Origin: Sarcomyxa edulis
Lineage: Eukaryota > Basidiomycota > Agaricomycetes > Agaricales > Mycenaceae
DNA length: 64,000 nucleotides
Direction of reading: 5' to 3'
NCBI GenBank assembly: GCA_009761415.1
Contig: QUOL01000008.1
Span: 1,488,001-1,552,000 of the forward strand
Positions 1 through 12,815 of this stretch are shown piece after piece. The notes below the pieces were generated by a model. That model was not told the DNA's origin. It did not search any database and saw only the letters and a program-made list of their open reading frames with translations. How positions within the stretch are numbered: the stretch's first letter is position 1; every line of letters starts with the position of its first letter. The position numbers and the translations under genes are program-made.

Positions 1-2
1 CT

Positions 3-1796
3 ATATTCATCGATGAGCTGTTCCTACGAATCCTCGGATACTTAATTGCGGACCACGCCAAAAGAACCGTGGCTAATCTCGGAATGACTTGCAAGGAGTT
101 GCGAGATACGTGCATGGACGCCCTGTGGAAGAAAATCGAGTCGTTGGACCAACTGATGGTGTGTTTTCCAGCAGACTTCTGGGATTATCGTCCGGAATAT
201 GTGAGTAGACGCGCCTTACGGATTCAAATCCTTTCCATTCGTTTCTAATGTCTATCGCAGTCTGAAGAGCAGTATCTAGCGGTGAGCAATCCTGTATAGT
301 GCATCTGATCTTAACTAGACTGACTCGCTGCTCAGATACCCGCCAGGACACCTACCGAAAGTGATTGGGAAAAATTCGACTTCTATGCCCGCAAGGTCAG
401 GATACTTGGAGATATTGATGCTCCGTCAGACGACCTCAATTTGGGATTCCCCGTCGATTTTCCGGGAATTCGCGCCTATGAAAACGATTGCCTGGTTGTC
501 CGCAACTTGAGGATCAGATTATTCACGAGCTCTCAGATATTCAACACCCTCATGGGATATTTTGTGACGAGAGCTGGCGTTCAACCTCTACCTTGCCTTC
601 AAGAGCTTATAATCAATGGACGTACTCGACAATTACTTCCTGGACTTCATTATTTCTTGGTACCCGGTCTGTCTCGCCTCTTTATCCACCATAGTTGTAT
701 GGTCACATACTTCGATTTCTTCGACTACTCTGCCTTGGTGGCCGCTCTCAGGTTTTTTCCTACTCCCTCCCTTCGTCATCTTGATATCAGCAGGGAACAC
801 AATTCGAGTTCCTATCGCGAGCCATTTGATGAGAATTTCTGGTCGAATGCCATCATGAAATTCAATCATCTTGAGACGTTCTCCTCCCCGTGGACCTTGT
901 CAGACATTGCCTTGCTCCATCTCGCTTCCCTTCAATGCCTCGTGTCCCTCAGCTTATGGCACCAACCTCCCTCGAATTGTTTTGCCACCGCCACTCTGGA
1001 CCGCAAAAGCTGCCCTTCTTTCCCAGCACTTTCGGAATTTTCTTTGTCGACGCAGAACTGGCTGGCAGCTATTCCGTGGTTGGATGCGTTTACGAATCCC
1101 GTCACATATCTGGCTCTTTCAATGATAACATCCCGTCCCAAACGGACCGCCGACGACGCTCTATTTCGCCATCTTCAGACATTCCTAGATCATCTCCGCA
1201 TCAGTCACCATAAAGCTTCTTTGGAGACCCTCAAACTGCGAGACGAGGGAACATCCTTGGAATCCACTCAGTATTCTGATTTCTTCGATCATTTACTGCC
1301 GCTTTTTGACTTCAATCATCTTCGCGTGGTTCACATATGGTACGACGTCGACTTCAACGATGCCTGGATTGAGGTCGCCGCAAAGTCATTTCCGAGACTA
1401 GAGTCTCTCTCTCTCAAAGGTTGCAACATGCCGATCGGAATTACGCCTCGTGGACTTCTCCCGCTAGTCATTCACTGTCCTTTTCTGTCAATATTGTCAA
1501 TACCCGTCAACACCTTTGTTCGTGAGATTCAGAAACCGGATTGGCTCGCTGATGAGGACTTTTCGGCTAACACGAAAATGGTGGAGATCGATGTGAACAC
1601 TTGGAGTTTTACTTCCTTCTCGGACTTGGTTCCATGGCTTTTGACGATGTTTTCGAGCCTTAGGAAAGCGACAACGGATCTTGATTCGTTCTTCTTTACT
1701 GATGAGCCTGTCCACGAGGTGTGCACAGTAGATGATATCGATGAAGACTTGAGGTGTTGTCTGTGGCGTCCTCCTCCTTACTCGGTTGATGCTTGA
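3..1796 (+). CDS. F-box-like/leucine-rich protein, 5' end outside window
   Basis: Coding is already open at base 3. The exons read as 3-200, 261-281 and 336-1796, all joined in phase 0 with GTGAGT/GTGAGC donors and CAG acceptors. The first exon resembles an F-box helix pair (IDELFLRILGYL, then a MTCKELRDTCMDALWKKI stretch like the usual 'VCK..R....LW' part). The remaining 460 or so residues are leucine-rich, with recurring L..L..L spacing typical of fungal F-box/LRR-like proteins. F-box proteins recruit substrates to SCF ubiquitin ligases; the substrate cannot be told. The N-terminus is missing because the window begins inside the gene. Family is fairly sure, function is not. Confidence 0.7.
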
Positions 1797-2364
1797 ACCT
1801 GAAGGCTCAGCCAAACAACAGCTTAGATTACCAAGATCAGAACTCTAAAATACTTTTACAATACTTACAACCAAACTTGAATTACATCCTTTTTTCTATC
1901 TTTCACTCAGAATTGCTCCATTTCCCTTTGCTCCTCTTTCTCATCGTTTCTCATGCTTTCTCAGGCTATACATTGGTACTGCTGCCCGGGTCCCTTGGGA
2001 TTACTTGGCGATGGGTATGCATGTGCATTTCCCCGAAATCCCGACTTTACCCGGCCCACTTACAAGACTCATTCCAGTTCGTAGTTTTGCAAGGAGGCTT
2101 GTCCACTGGCTCACGTTGGCCTCAATCTTGGATACTTATTCGCATGCCTACTGGGACTCTCACAGGAAGACTGCCGGTCGAAGAGATATCTTGCCGATCC
2201 AACACTTGATCGTGGAGGAAACACACGATCGTCCATATTCCGATCAATCATCACTCTAAGATCTAATCTGATAAAGCATCTTCTGATGCCAAGACAGATT
2301 CCCAGCTCTCTCTTTAAAGACACGCGTCTGGAAAGAAGAGCAAAGTCTACTCATATTCCCTCAA
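1797..2364. other. intergenic, F-box-like gene to S9 peptidase
   Basis: This 568-base gap presumably holds the 3' end of the F-box-like transcript and the promoter of the peptidase. Overlapping open frames exist but show no recognisable motif. Pyrimidine-rich runs around 1885-1960 are the only compositional feature I noted. Confidence 0.5.
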
Positions 2365-4761
2365 ATGTCTTCATCCTCGGCTGCAAATTCGAGGACCACA
2401 CCAGGCCATACTCCACCACAGATTGCGTCTTCTCCGAAGATTCGAGACCCCAAAATCTCGCCGGATGGATCTCTCATAATATATCAAGTCCAACCATTCT
2501 ACAAGGCTTCCGAGCGCTCGTTGTCCGTACTCTGGCTAGCCAAAACGGATATCCCTGGAAGCGCCAGGCCGTTAACAGATGGTTTGTTCAACGACCGAAG
2601 CGCAGTCTTCCATCCGGACGGGACTCGAATTCTGTTTCTATCCGACAGATATAGTCCGGGGAAAGGAAGCCATCTTTACTCACTGGGCATATCCCAAGGA
2701 GTAGATGATAGTGGTGACTCTCAATTATCCCCTGCTCGTGTCACAGTGAGCCTTGGAAAGAAAGGCATGCGGGGATTCCAGATATCTCCAGACGGCAGGT
2801 TCGTGGCATTTACCAGTGTGGATGATACTAGTGAAGAGGATGAGAAGAAGATGAAAGAGAAAGATGACGCGAGAGTCTTTGGAGAGAAGACGGAGTTGCC
2901 GAGGCTGCGATTGTACAACTTTCAGACGGGACACAGCTCGACCATCGGTGGGGTTCGGGAGGGCTGGCATGTGGAGGAGTTCACTTGGAGTCCTACTAGC
3001 GAGGAGCTACTTTATCGCTTGCGTCCGAACCACGGCGGAGAATACGGCGAATCCGAGATCCTCTTGGAGCGAATATCTGTCGTGGATGGTACACCGGTTC
3101 TCATCGGGTCGTATCCTCATTCGCCGTCAGGCCAGAACATCTGGTCGTCATCGGGTCATGTAGTCTCTCTCCAGAGCTACGATCCTACAATTGTTCTTGG
3201 TGCGAGAACCTTATATGCTCGTCGATTCGAAGATGCGCCATTCTCTAAGTCCCAAGGGAGCTGCATCAAGCTATATGGTGCCACCGATGATGCTGTGCGC
3301 TTGGTCGATATGTGTCCTACACCCTACACCCTAGAGCAAGAATACATGCTTGCTGTGGAAGTATGTTCCAATGTCGACACGAACATTGACGTCGTTTCGT
3401 TGACAGCAGACGGAGTCAAGACATCGTTCACCCTTTTCCAGACCAAGGACGATGCTATTTGGTTTGGGGCCTGGGATGCAAAACGAGCCGTTGATCCCAC
3501 GACCGGAGACGTATCTTATGTTTTTGCTGCCGTCCTTAGTTCTGGTGTTCGACATGAACCACCCAATGTCTGGGCTGGCCGTGTCAGTGGTCAAAAGAGA
3601 GGGTTGATCTCGGAAAAAGTAAGACTCTCGTCGCACCTCCAATGGCTCGTGGACGCACCAGTGATTCGCACCGAATTGATGACATGGACAGCAGGGGATG
3701 GGACGGAGTTGAACGGAATGGTAAGGTATCCACCTGGTTATGATAAATCGTGGGGTCCCTGGCCTACGGTTTTGTTTATACACGGTGGCCCATATCGGTA
3801 CGGATGTCCCTCGACTATGTATTCGTTGATTTGGAACTGATAGCCCAAATATAATCGTTCACAGGCGTGACATACCTGACTACATGCCTTATTTCTGCAA
3901 TTGGCGGGAATTGTTGGCCTCTGCTGGATACATTGTTGTTTCTCCCAACTACAGAGGAAGTTAGTCGTTTTGGGCAACTTCCCGTGGAATGTCGTTATTG
4001 ACCGTGTTCATCGCACCGCAGGTCAAGGACGTGGCCACGAGTTCGGTCATAACCTTGGAATCGGTGTCAAGGATTGGTCTGACTGTGATGACATGGTAGA
4101 CGAGATGATCAAGCGTGGGCTTACCGATCCGAACAAGCTTGGTATTGCTGGATGGAGTCATGGTAGAACATCCTAATGCTGATCTGTTCGCCTGCTGACT
4201 GGAGACAAACTAGGAGGATCTCTCACTGCGTGGGGCGTTACGCAGACCAAAACCAAATTCAAAGCAGCAGTGGTAGGGGCTGGTGTATCCAGCTGGGAAG
4301 GAACGGTGATGGATTCCAATGCACTGGAGTCAGACGTCAGTTCCATTCTTCTCACCCCTTTACGCAGTAACGCTCGACGTCTATGCTTTAGATCGCAATA
4401 GGACGCAGGGTTCCTTGGGAACATGATGCTTCGTGTCCATCCTCCAGAAAAACTAGCCCGATTCATTCCGTAGACGGCGTGACAACGGCAGTGCTCATGC
4501 TTCATGGAGAAAGAGACTCACGAGTACCTTGTGGGCAATCTGTAGGCCTACTCAGAGCCCTCAAGAGAAAAGCGGCCGACAGAGGGAAGCAAGGCGCTGA
4601 GCTCGTCTTGTATCCTCGGGAGCCGCATGGGTAAGATGTCGGATTTCGATTGCAAGAAGTATATTGAGAGCTGATAATTGTACTAATATAGGTTTGTCGA
4701 ACAAAAGCATGCAGAAGATGTAATGAAGCGTGTTCTTGTCCACTTCGATAGATGGATATGA
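2365..4761 (+). CDS. prolyl-oligopeptidase-family serine peptidase (S9, DPP-V/acylaminoacyl-peptidase type)
   Basis: Exons 2365-3797, 3865-3959, 4022-4162, 4214-4335, 4392-4630 and 4692-4761 give 699 residues. The N-terminal two thirds contain WD/propeller-like strands ('PKISPDGSLIIY', 'FQISPDGRFVAFTS'). The C-terminal alpha/beta hydrolase domain has the oxyanion motif HGGPYR, the NYRGS.G.G motif, the nucleophile GWSHGG (Ser about 555), the acid in HGERDSRVP (Asp about 639) and the histidine in YPREPHG (His about 676). The whole triad is present, so the enzyme should be active. The family cleaves short peptides or N-acylated amino acids. No signal peptide is evident, so a cytosolic role is likely. 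Intron 4 was placed so that the conserved PWE...SPI segment stays in frame. Confidence 0.9.
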
Positions 4762-4883
4762 CAAGCCTAAACGCAGTAGCTGATAAGCAACTTGAAAACG
4801 AGTATTTTACAAGCAAAAAAAGAGTCGTAGTATCATGTGCATTATTCACTTTTTTTACGAGAAAACTGGTGGCACAGATCCGA

Positions 4884-7650
4884 TTAGCATGCTTTCGACG
4901 TCTGAAAAGGAATTAAACTAACCAGAGTGACAACAGTGCCATCATGCAACTTTTCTTTTCTGGGAACGAGCTCGTACCCAAATACGCGTGGAAGAAGGAC
5001 CCGCCACGCAGCCCAATATAGGACGCCAAAGACCATGATGGCAATGCCCACCAAACAGTATCTAGAATTAGTTGCCAGATGTCAATGTCTATCTCTGAAG
5101 CTGAAAACGTAAAGTCGCACAAGTAATATGGTAGAGGTGGAGTGTCGCCCTTCCCGTTAGCGGGATGTAGGAAAGGCGCGACCAAAACTATGGTACAGGT
5201 ATGTAAGTTTCACCCTGTGCATTGAGAGTGGGGGACGACTGACGGAATACGGCAGCAGCTAAAAAGAAAACTGCGATTGGCCACCAAACTACGACATAGA
5301 TAGGTGAGTTGTAGCAGAGGCAAATAAAATCAGGTCTTGATCACCTTTGAAAGGTCGAACGGCATTAGGTTTCGTGTATCTTAGCCAGAAAAGGCCCTGT
5401 ATTGAAGAGGAGTCAGATAGATGAAAACACCTCCAAGACCAACGCATACATACCACTATGATGAAAAGATTGATGATCTGCTGTGGGTATCCTTCAACAT
5501 CCAGAATAAATGGGTATGCGACCGAGGGCGGTGGTCCGATGATGATAATGACCTGCCAAAACAATAAGGCTGCGTATCACTTGCAAGTACCGCGATCACC
5601 CCTCACCGATGGTATAAGGTGGATAATTAGTCCTGGTAGTGGCGACTTTCCCGTGGGCCAGTTCGATGCCCAGAAGCGGTTTCCAAACGGAAGTGGGATA
5701 CCCTCTTTGGCTAGTTCTATCCAACAAGATGAGCTCGTGACGAATCGATATAGAAGCAGAGGATATACCTTGGTTGATCCTAGACGCTGCAAAGGTCTAA
5801 GGAACAATGTCAGAACCTGTCAATTCAGAAATGCGTAGCGAATACCTACGATCGTGATGACATTCTGTATCGATCAATGTGGTGTTCATTAGCGACGGAA
5901 TAGAATAATGAATTCGTGGAAAACGTACGCTGTTGAAGAGACGATCAGGCAGGCAACACATGAGTCAACGCGTCCACAAAGAAATTATGCTGAACATACC
6001 CAAGTGCGCTGAGAGAAAGGAAGTCAGGTCAACTTGAGAAGTGAACATCTCGATGGACCCACCTCAAAGCTACAAAAACAGATAGAGCTCGCTGTGCTGT
6101 CCTACCAAATACATTCTTAAAAAAGAGCGAAGCAACAGTGACACCCGATCCCAATATCTCCTCCTTCGTCGCTGCCCTGAAAAGCGGATCAGCAGGCAGT
6201 TCACGTGGTGCAATACGCGTCGAAGGAAAACTTACGCAAAATATGCAACGTTCGCAAGAAGATACAACACAGCGCAGATCCCCAATCCTAGTGGTCCAGC
6301 GATTTTCAACGTCCGGACAGGGTTTTTGACATTGTTCAAGACGTAGTTGACATTGGACCATCCTGCGTATGCATTGAGAACTTTGAACGTAGCCGTTGCG
6401 TACTGAGGTAATGCACGAAGCTGTTCAGCAGACGTGTAGATAACGGCTGGAAAGACTTACATCATTACTGCTGTGAGAGCTGCCGGCGAAGGCATTGTGG
6501 AAGTTCGCATGAGGATTCTCGATGTGGGTCTTTCCAGATAACACAACCCAGCCTTGGGTGGGGATCGATGAACGGTCTTAACGGATAACAAGCGAGTATG
6601 TCCGTACCTGTTATTACGACAAAGAGCAATATTACGATTTTGAAGACACTGAGACCCTGACAAATCCACAGAAGCTCGATTCGATGCCCCTTTGACGAGG
6701 CGGGAAGTAAGACTCACGTTCATAATAACAACACCGAGCCTGGGTGTGAATCCGTGCAAGATAGTCACGAATAAAATGACTACGCGAATTATGAGATTTT
6801 TTGGGTAAGAGATAATCTTAGATCACCCACCTCCAAGGGCAATACCACGTTCTACCCATCGACCCGCTGTATGTCCGCTGGCTACCAAGATGTTGCTTGC
6901 AAATACCTAATCAATCGTCAATTACAATGAACGCATGTTGGGAACAGAAACAAGGCTGACGATGCATCCAGACGCAGTGAATCCCAATATAATCGCATTG
7001 GCTGCAAATATTACTGTGGCCAAGAAGCGAGGCTTTTTGTACACTGCTTCGAGGTACACCTTTTCTCCTCCGGATCTAGGGAACATTGTACCATACTCCA
7101 ACCAGACGAAGAGCCCACTAGAAATACCATAGTCAGATATAGAACAAGCGTAGATTGAAGATCGTCTATACCAGAAGGAAAGGACAAATCCAAGGACCCA
7201 TAGCATTAACGAGGCCCCGACAGATCCTACTGATCCAAGGATCGACGAGGGCGTAGAGAAAATGCCAGTGCCGATAATGCGGCCAACGCTGAAACGCAGG
7301 AAATCAACCTTATCGCTTAGTGTAGCAATTCAAACTGTACATAAGCATAGTGCAACTGAACACTCCGAGATGACGACCCATTCCTCCAGAAGCATCTACG
7401 CAGTCTAGCGAGTCAGAAGGGCTATGAATGAATGCAACAAGCGTTGCTCACCCTCTCCAAAAGTGAGCACCCCAGGATTTAGAGTAGGATCCTCGAGGGT
7501 CGTTTGCTCCACCGTATATACGCTAGTCCCATCAGAGTCTCGTTTACTTGCGATCTTCTCCACGCTAGGATCAGCGGCCTCCGTCTCGTTTGACGGGGCC
7601 GTAGTGCTCTCTTCGGGATTTTTGGATAGGACTTTGGCGAGAAACGACAT
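4884..7650 (-). CDS. amino-acid permease of the high-affinity methionine permease (Mup1-like) type
   Basis: This is a gene of well over ten short exons, read from ATG at 7650 to the stop at 4884. The first exon (7452-7650) encodes a hydrophilic cytosolic tail starting MSFLAKVLSKNPEE. Later exons supply an APC-superfamily core of about 12 membrane segments, including FVWLEYGTMFPRSGGEKVYL, AANAIILGFTASGCIV, the VLNAYAGWSNVNYVLNNVKN region and LFWLRYTKPNAVRPFK. The tail after the last helix reads PRVFGYELVPRKEKLHDG. The SGGEKVYLE block and the order of segments match fungal Mup1/L-type methionine permeases at the plasma membrane. Substrate specificity is inferred. It is divergent from the RidA-family gene across about 266 bases. 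Confidence 0.85.
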
Positions 7651-7916
7651 GGAGTATGCTGTCAAGTCCTATGGAGCTGATAGCTGTTTGCTATATATAA
7701 TACTCGGGTATGTAGGCGTATTGCGTGCGCTGCTTCCATCTTCGCGCCATTGGTCCCGGATCATCGGTATGGATAAGGGGATACTTGATAGACACAGTTG
7801 CGCCTTTGATCCAAGCTCGTTTAGTGTAGAGAGCAAGTGGGTAGCCACTTCGGCTAACAGTCGACTTTGTTAGCGGAAATTATTTTGATTTTTCAAGTCC
7901 ATCCTCCAACATCCAC
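7651..7916. promoter_or_regulatory. bidirectional promoter between permease and RidA-family gene
   Basis: The two start codons face away from each other over 266 bases. The interval contains GATAAG at about 7772-7777, further GATA cores nearby (TTGATAG at about 7787, CTGATAG at about 7677) and an ATTGG (reverse CCAAT) at about 7749. GATA motifs bind AreA/Nit2-type nitrogen regulators in fungi. This fits a nitrogen-controlled transporter, but no site is shown to work. Confidence 0.4.
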
Positions 7917-8336
7917 ATGGAACCCGCAGTTCAAGCTCAGTCTGACTCTGAGTCTGAGCGTTACAGAACGAAAAACCCATACGAGCAGAAATTCGGTTAT
8001 TCCAGAGCTGTACGACGAGGACCATTCATCTTCGTATCGGGCACAACGTCTATTGATTGCTCGAATGGCGAGATCCTCTATCCAACTTCGGCGTTTGATC
8101 AGACCCTCAAGATTTTCGACGAAATCCTTCTGGCCGTGCAAGGTCTTGGTGGAAAAAAGGAAGATGTTGTGCGAGTGCGGATGTTCGTGACTCTGGATGA
8201 GGATGCCGAGGAAGTTGGTCGGGGCTTGAAGACTGCTTTCGGGGACGTGGCACCTGCTGCGACTATGATCATTGGTGCAAAATTTGTTTCTCCTCAGATG
8301 AAAGTTGAAATCGAGGCAGACGCTGTGATTGCATAG
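7917..8336 (+). CDS. RidA/YjgF/YER057c-family protein
   Basis: A single open exon of 139 residues, the usual length of this trimeric family. It has the family's opening (YSRAVRRGPFIFVSGTT), the middle 'DQTLKIFDEILLAVQGLGG..EDVVRVRMFV' pattern and the closing VEIEADAVIA. Canonical RidA hydrolyses 2-aminoacrylate, the reactive product of Ser/Thr dehydratases and related PLP enzymes, and needs an arginine in its PARS/PART motif. Here that motif reads PAAT, so the position (about residue 115) is alanine. The protein is therefore more like the non-archetypal Rid subfamilies of uncertain activity. The start is the first ATG in frame after the divergent promoter. Confidence 0.85.
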   Translation: MEPAVQAQSDSESERYRTKNPYEQKFGYSRAVRRGPFIFVSGTTSIDCSNGEILYPTSAFDQTLKIFDEILLAVQGLGGKKEDVVRVRMFVTLDEDAEEVGRGLKTAFGDVAPAATMIIGAKFVSPQMKVEIEADAVIA

Positions 8337-9284
8337 TGAGTGGTCTTTTCCAGTCTCTTTTTCACTTCGTGGATGTTCTACTGACCTACTTTGCCAATAA
8401 AACTAGACATGTACACTAATAGTATCACAGCTTGTAATTGAACGCTAAATTGGCATTCAACTCTGAGTCTGAAGCTACTTTGGCTTTTTCTAGTCAGCTA
8501 TCGAGCAGAGTCGAAACATAGCAATTTGACGTTGGGCATGTCCAGCTTCGACGAGTGGTGCGTTTTTCGCTTTTGTGACAGTGGCGTCGATTGCGTGCAC
8601 AGATAGCATCCCTGTGCCATTGCGGATACTGCAGGTGGATGGTCGTGCCAATACTATTATTGCCTCATGTATACGCCGTTATGCCCGTTGGCCTGTAGAT
8701 ACCCACTCAAGAACCGCGAATGTGAGAAATGACGGTACTTCCTTACCCTTTTCAATTTCACGTCTATTTTTCTGACTCCCTCGAAGGTCTAGATCCATTT
8801 CTGTTTCTCTTGCTATCATGCCAAAAGTTAGTCATCCTCTCTCGGGAGTTCTTCTTCACGCTTGGATTTGCTTTGCACCCCGTCCATGTCAATGACTATC
8901 GATTTGACTCGAGGACGCTGACTGAAAGCTCCGTGTATCGTAGCAGTGGTATCTTACTGGCGGAGACGCCCGTGTCACATGCCTGTACACGAGGAAGTAC
9001 TTCCGTTCGGGTGCATTGATGAACATATGCATTCTGTACGGTGCCGGACTCGATGGCTGCTTGAACCCTCGTTTTCTCTTTGCATTCGCTGTCGTGTTCA
9101 GAGACCCTTCATCACGCTTACGCTTTGCTCACTTTCACAGTAGCCCTTAATCCCAAGTCTATTATTTCTTGTCCCACGGTCATTTCGCCATCCACTATTT
9201 AACTCTGGCGAGGGATCGTCTACTCTCCATTTTCATTATCCTTACTACTCGCCGAGCAGGTTTCATTTGTCGAACTAGATTCAA
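8337..9284. other. intergenic, no recognisable gene
   Basis: About 950 bases lie between the RidA-family gene and the NmrA-like gene. Short open frames occur, but none has a family motif or convincing splice structure. The part just before 9285 is pyrimidine-rich and presumably contains the promoter and leader of the NmrA-like gene. Confidence 0.45.
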
Positions 9285-10378
9285 ATGGTGATCCTCATTG
9301 CTGGACGCATCGCAGGCCAAGTCGCTCAATATCTCATTCGGGACCTTCTCTCTGCCGATGTCTATGACCTCCTCCTCCTAGCCGAAAAGGAAGCGCACAT
9401 CGCTACCCTCAAGACAGTATTTCCTCAACTCTCTGATGCCTTCTACTCTACAGTCCAATCCCTAGAAGGGAACCGCATGCCTCCTGCAGTCCACGGCGCG
9501 GATGTCATCTTTTATATCGGCCAATCGTACCATCAGCTGGAGGCGGCGAAAGGAATAGCCATGATAGATGCAGCAAAACAATCCGGCGTAAAGCATTTCG
9601 TGTTTTGCAGCATCTTACATTCACATCTGAGTAGAATGTCTGACCGAAAAGCGAAGCTCCAGTGAGTCGCCTTTGTTCCAATTGCTCTCTGTACTGCATG
9701 CTGAGGTCCGACTTCTTCAGAATTGAAGAGTATCTCGTCGAGTCTGGTCTCGACTATACGCAAGTCGCTCCCTGCCCTTGACACTGTATCGTTGTTCTAA
9801 CTTGGATATGTTCTTCAGCATCTTACAGGTTTGTTTCTATGTCATCCGTCTCTCTTCTCAGACTGATCATGACCTTGTCCCCAGCCTGCCATCCCAATGC
9901 AAAATGTTGATCTCCTGAAAGTAGTATCTACAAATCAACTCCCACTTGCGTATTCGCACTTCACTCTACAAGGGTTCATTGACCTGCACGACCTAGCCAC
10001 TGTGTCCCGCAAGATCCTTCTCAATCCCAAAATTCATAACCGTGCCCGCTATGAGCTCGTTGGCCAAAATTGCACACACGAGGAGGTGGCTCAGGAGATT
10101 GCGAACGCTGCTGACCAAGATGACATAGAGTGCATTCGTCTTTCGAGAGATGTGTTGGCGGGGAGCAATTATGAGATAGAGGCGATGAAGAGTGTTTTGG
10201 CGTTCTACGAGCGACGGTGCGTGTGGACGTCGTTTCTCCTTGGTTATATATAGCATCGATTAACGTGGGTTCTAGAGGATTGACAGGAAACTGTAATGTG
10301 CTAAAATGGCTTCTGGGTCGTGAGCCCACCTCGTGGAAGGTCATGATACGAAGGGAGTTGCTGTTGGGTGGGAACTAG
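9285..10378 (+). CDS. NmrA-like NAD(P)-binding Rossmann protein
   Basis: Five exons, 9285-9661, 9721-9759, 9819-9828, 9885-10216 and 10276-10378, total 861 bases and give 286 residues. The N-terminus is a Rossmann strand with a reduced glycine motif (VILIAGRIAGQVAQYL). It is followed by GADVIFYIGQ, the AAKQSGVKHFVF strand and the conserved LDYTILQPA segment. The C-terminus has GNCNVLKWLLGREPTSW, typical of the fungal NmrA/HSCARG-like atypical SDR group. These proteins bind NAD(P) as redox sensors or act as reductases; the partner is unknown. Two oddities: intron 2 begins with GC rather than GT, and exon 3 is only 10 bases (CATCTTACAG), yet both are needed to rebuild TILQPA. Confidence 0.85.
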
Positions 10379-12815
10379 CACTACACGCATCCTTGTTGTA
10401 TTTGGTGAGTGTGAACATCGGTTTTGTGGTGATTGGCTGACTCGTATGAAATTCCTGCAACAATGTTAGAGGACATCTTCAAACTGCGTAGAATGTATTG
10501 CCACTTCACTGTAGTAGGAACAATGACATTTTCGCTACTCCCACCCGAAAGTCCAAAGTCCACGTTTGAGAATTGAGGCTTGAGTTGAAGAACTTCAACG
10601 CGTTGGGGACTGTTGGGGACGCGTCGACGACACGTGGTGAGAAAATGTATTTTTTAGGCGAGACGCCCAATTGTAAGGATGCCTCTCAACTTTAGCACTC
10701 AAATTCGAACACAAACTAAGCATCTATGCTATACCCTCCTCTTCGTATCCTCTCTTTGCCCCATGAGCATTCGTCTCACCTGAACAGCCATGAACGCATG
10801 CTTGTCTTTGCAACGAGCGAAACGCGTTTGAAACTGGTGTGGTGCAGGATACCCTTCCCCCCTTTGTTCGGCTATTGATTCTTTGACCTCGTGGTGGAAA
10901 GCCCCCAAGCTAGTGAGTTTCTATTCTGAAAATAAGACTCGGGCTTGGAGGAGGACACGTCTAATAGCTGCCCTACAATCTAGAATCCGTTCATCGATGT
11001 GTCTTCGTATCCAGTAGATCACAGATGGACAACCGTATACCGTGTCTTTGTACTACGTCCGACCAACTTCCCACTCTTAACGATGTCTTGATATGACCTA
11101 GTTCTAGACGGTACATGAAAGGTAAAGTAGAACGCAACGAAATTCATAAATTTCGCTTTACTAACTAGGGCTTTGAAGGAGTTCTAGCTCACGAAGGATT
11201 GCGCGTGTCCAATTCCCCGAGCACGCCTCGGAGATGGGCTAAGTCATGCATTTGTGGCTGATGTTTGACTGCTGCTTTGAGGATATATCAGACCTGGCGC
11301 ATGTTCGCCCCGTTGCGTGCAGGCGACATCGCACTTCATTGCACACGAGGTTCTGGCGTGTCTAGCAGTTATAAAGTCAGTAAACAAGATGATTATCCTT
11401 CTGCATCTTCCTCAGTAACGCGTTCTTCATTCAGTTCCTCTCCGTCCCCAGCCGAAGGCATTCGCCAATTGCCTCTCACAAGACGCGGTAATACGCATGA
11501 TAGCTGATTCTTTGGCAGGCAGGCACCTTTCCCCGGATTTCTCGCATTTTTGCGCTTCAGCACACGATTCGTCCCTTTTCCGTGGTTAACATGTCCTAGC
11601 ATGGGACTCTGACTCATTCGATCTTGCGATGGAAATAAGCTTTGCTGATCCTGTAATGTTCAATAATTCCTCGCAATGTCCGTTCGATATTCTAGACGAT
11701 ACCCACGCACGCAGACCATTGAACCATATTCCTTCGGCCATTCCTTCCTTCCTTGCCCGCATACTTCTTCTTGAGGCATGACTTTCGCACCCTATTATCC
11801 CGAGTCTCCCGCACCTCGCCTCTGTCCCTGTCCCTCCATCACGCTGTCCAGCATCAAGGGCCCTTTTGGTGGCGTTATCCTGACTCTAGGTTTAATGATG
11901 GTGGTATAGTGGAAAGCAAAACTAAATGCGACGAGGGTATCCTCGTCGGGAAGCCTATCAGGCCCGACATCCGCCCGCATTCATCGCATAGATGTGCCCT
12001 TCGTGTACCATGTTTGGCCTCGTGCACGCCGTCAATATTTCCGGCGTGGGAGTGCCCTCTGTCCCCGCGTGTTTCCCAGCTCCGAATTAAATCACGAGAT
12101 GGTGGTCTAGCTCGAGTCTCTTCCCATCCCTTTCGAACGAGAGTTCAGAATATCCTGACCAACCGTCTTGGCCGAAGAGTCGCCGTTCTTATCGATATCA
12201 GTATGTCCTTTTTGTCAATTTACCTTCCGTATCGAACTTTCTATAAACTCAAATATTTTCGTTAAGCGATCCTTATTGTCTTTCTGCAAAGGGGAAAAAA
12301 TTTCCCCTCAAATGTAAAGCACCCAAAAAATGTGGAGATTTCCGCTGCGTCGCTATACATACAAGCAAGCTCAATAGGAATAAGTGATGATACCGGAGAT
12401 GAGAGGGCGAAGCAATAATTGAAGTGATAAGCTCACTGAACGATGATAAGGTGATGAGAGAGATTGGGTATAACGCAGAGGTGGTATGGATGTTTATGGG
12501 AGTAAGGTTCGTGAAAATGTGTGCAAGTCGTGAAAAGAGTAATCAACGTGTCGCGCATGATGTAGAATCTTGAGGTTGGTCGTCGAGACCACCTCGGGGG
12601 GAGTGATGATGGTGTGGAAAGTGGGTATTGGGAAAGTGGGGGCGACTATGACTACAACGGAGGTGAGGGGGGATGCGAAAGGATACGGGAACAAGAAAAC
12701 GTATACAGAGATCGTGTCGCGTCGATGGATCACGACGGATCAGAGGTGCGAAAAATACATATCCAATATACAAAATGTCAGAAAAAACCAATAACGCACA
12801 GCGCATTGGTTTCGT
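10379..12815. other. long intergenic region before the HMG-box gene
   Basis: About 2.4 kb without a gene I can support. The longest open frame (11753-12265, +, 170 codons) shows no domain and is rich in Arg, Ser and Pro, as random frames often are. The right end should contain the 3' untranslated region of the HMG-box gene. Confidence 0.45.

Noticed and set aside
11753..12265. 170-codon open frame on the + strand
   Set aside because: No domain, no splice context, and an Arg/Ser/Pro composition typical of random frames.
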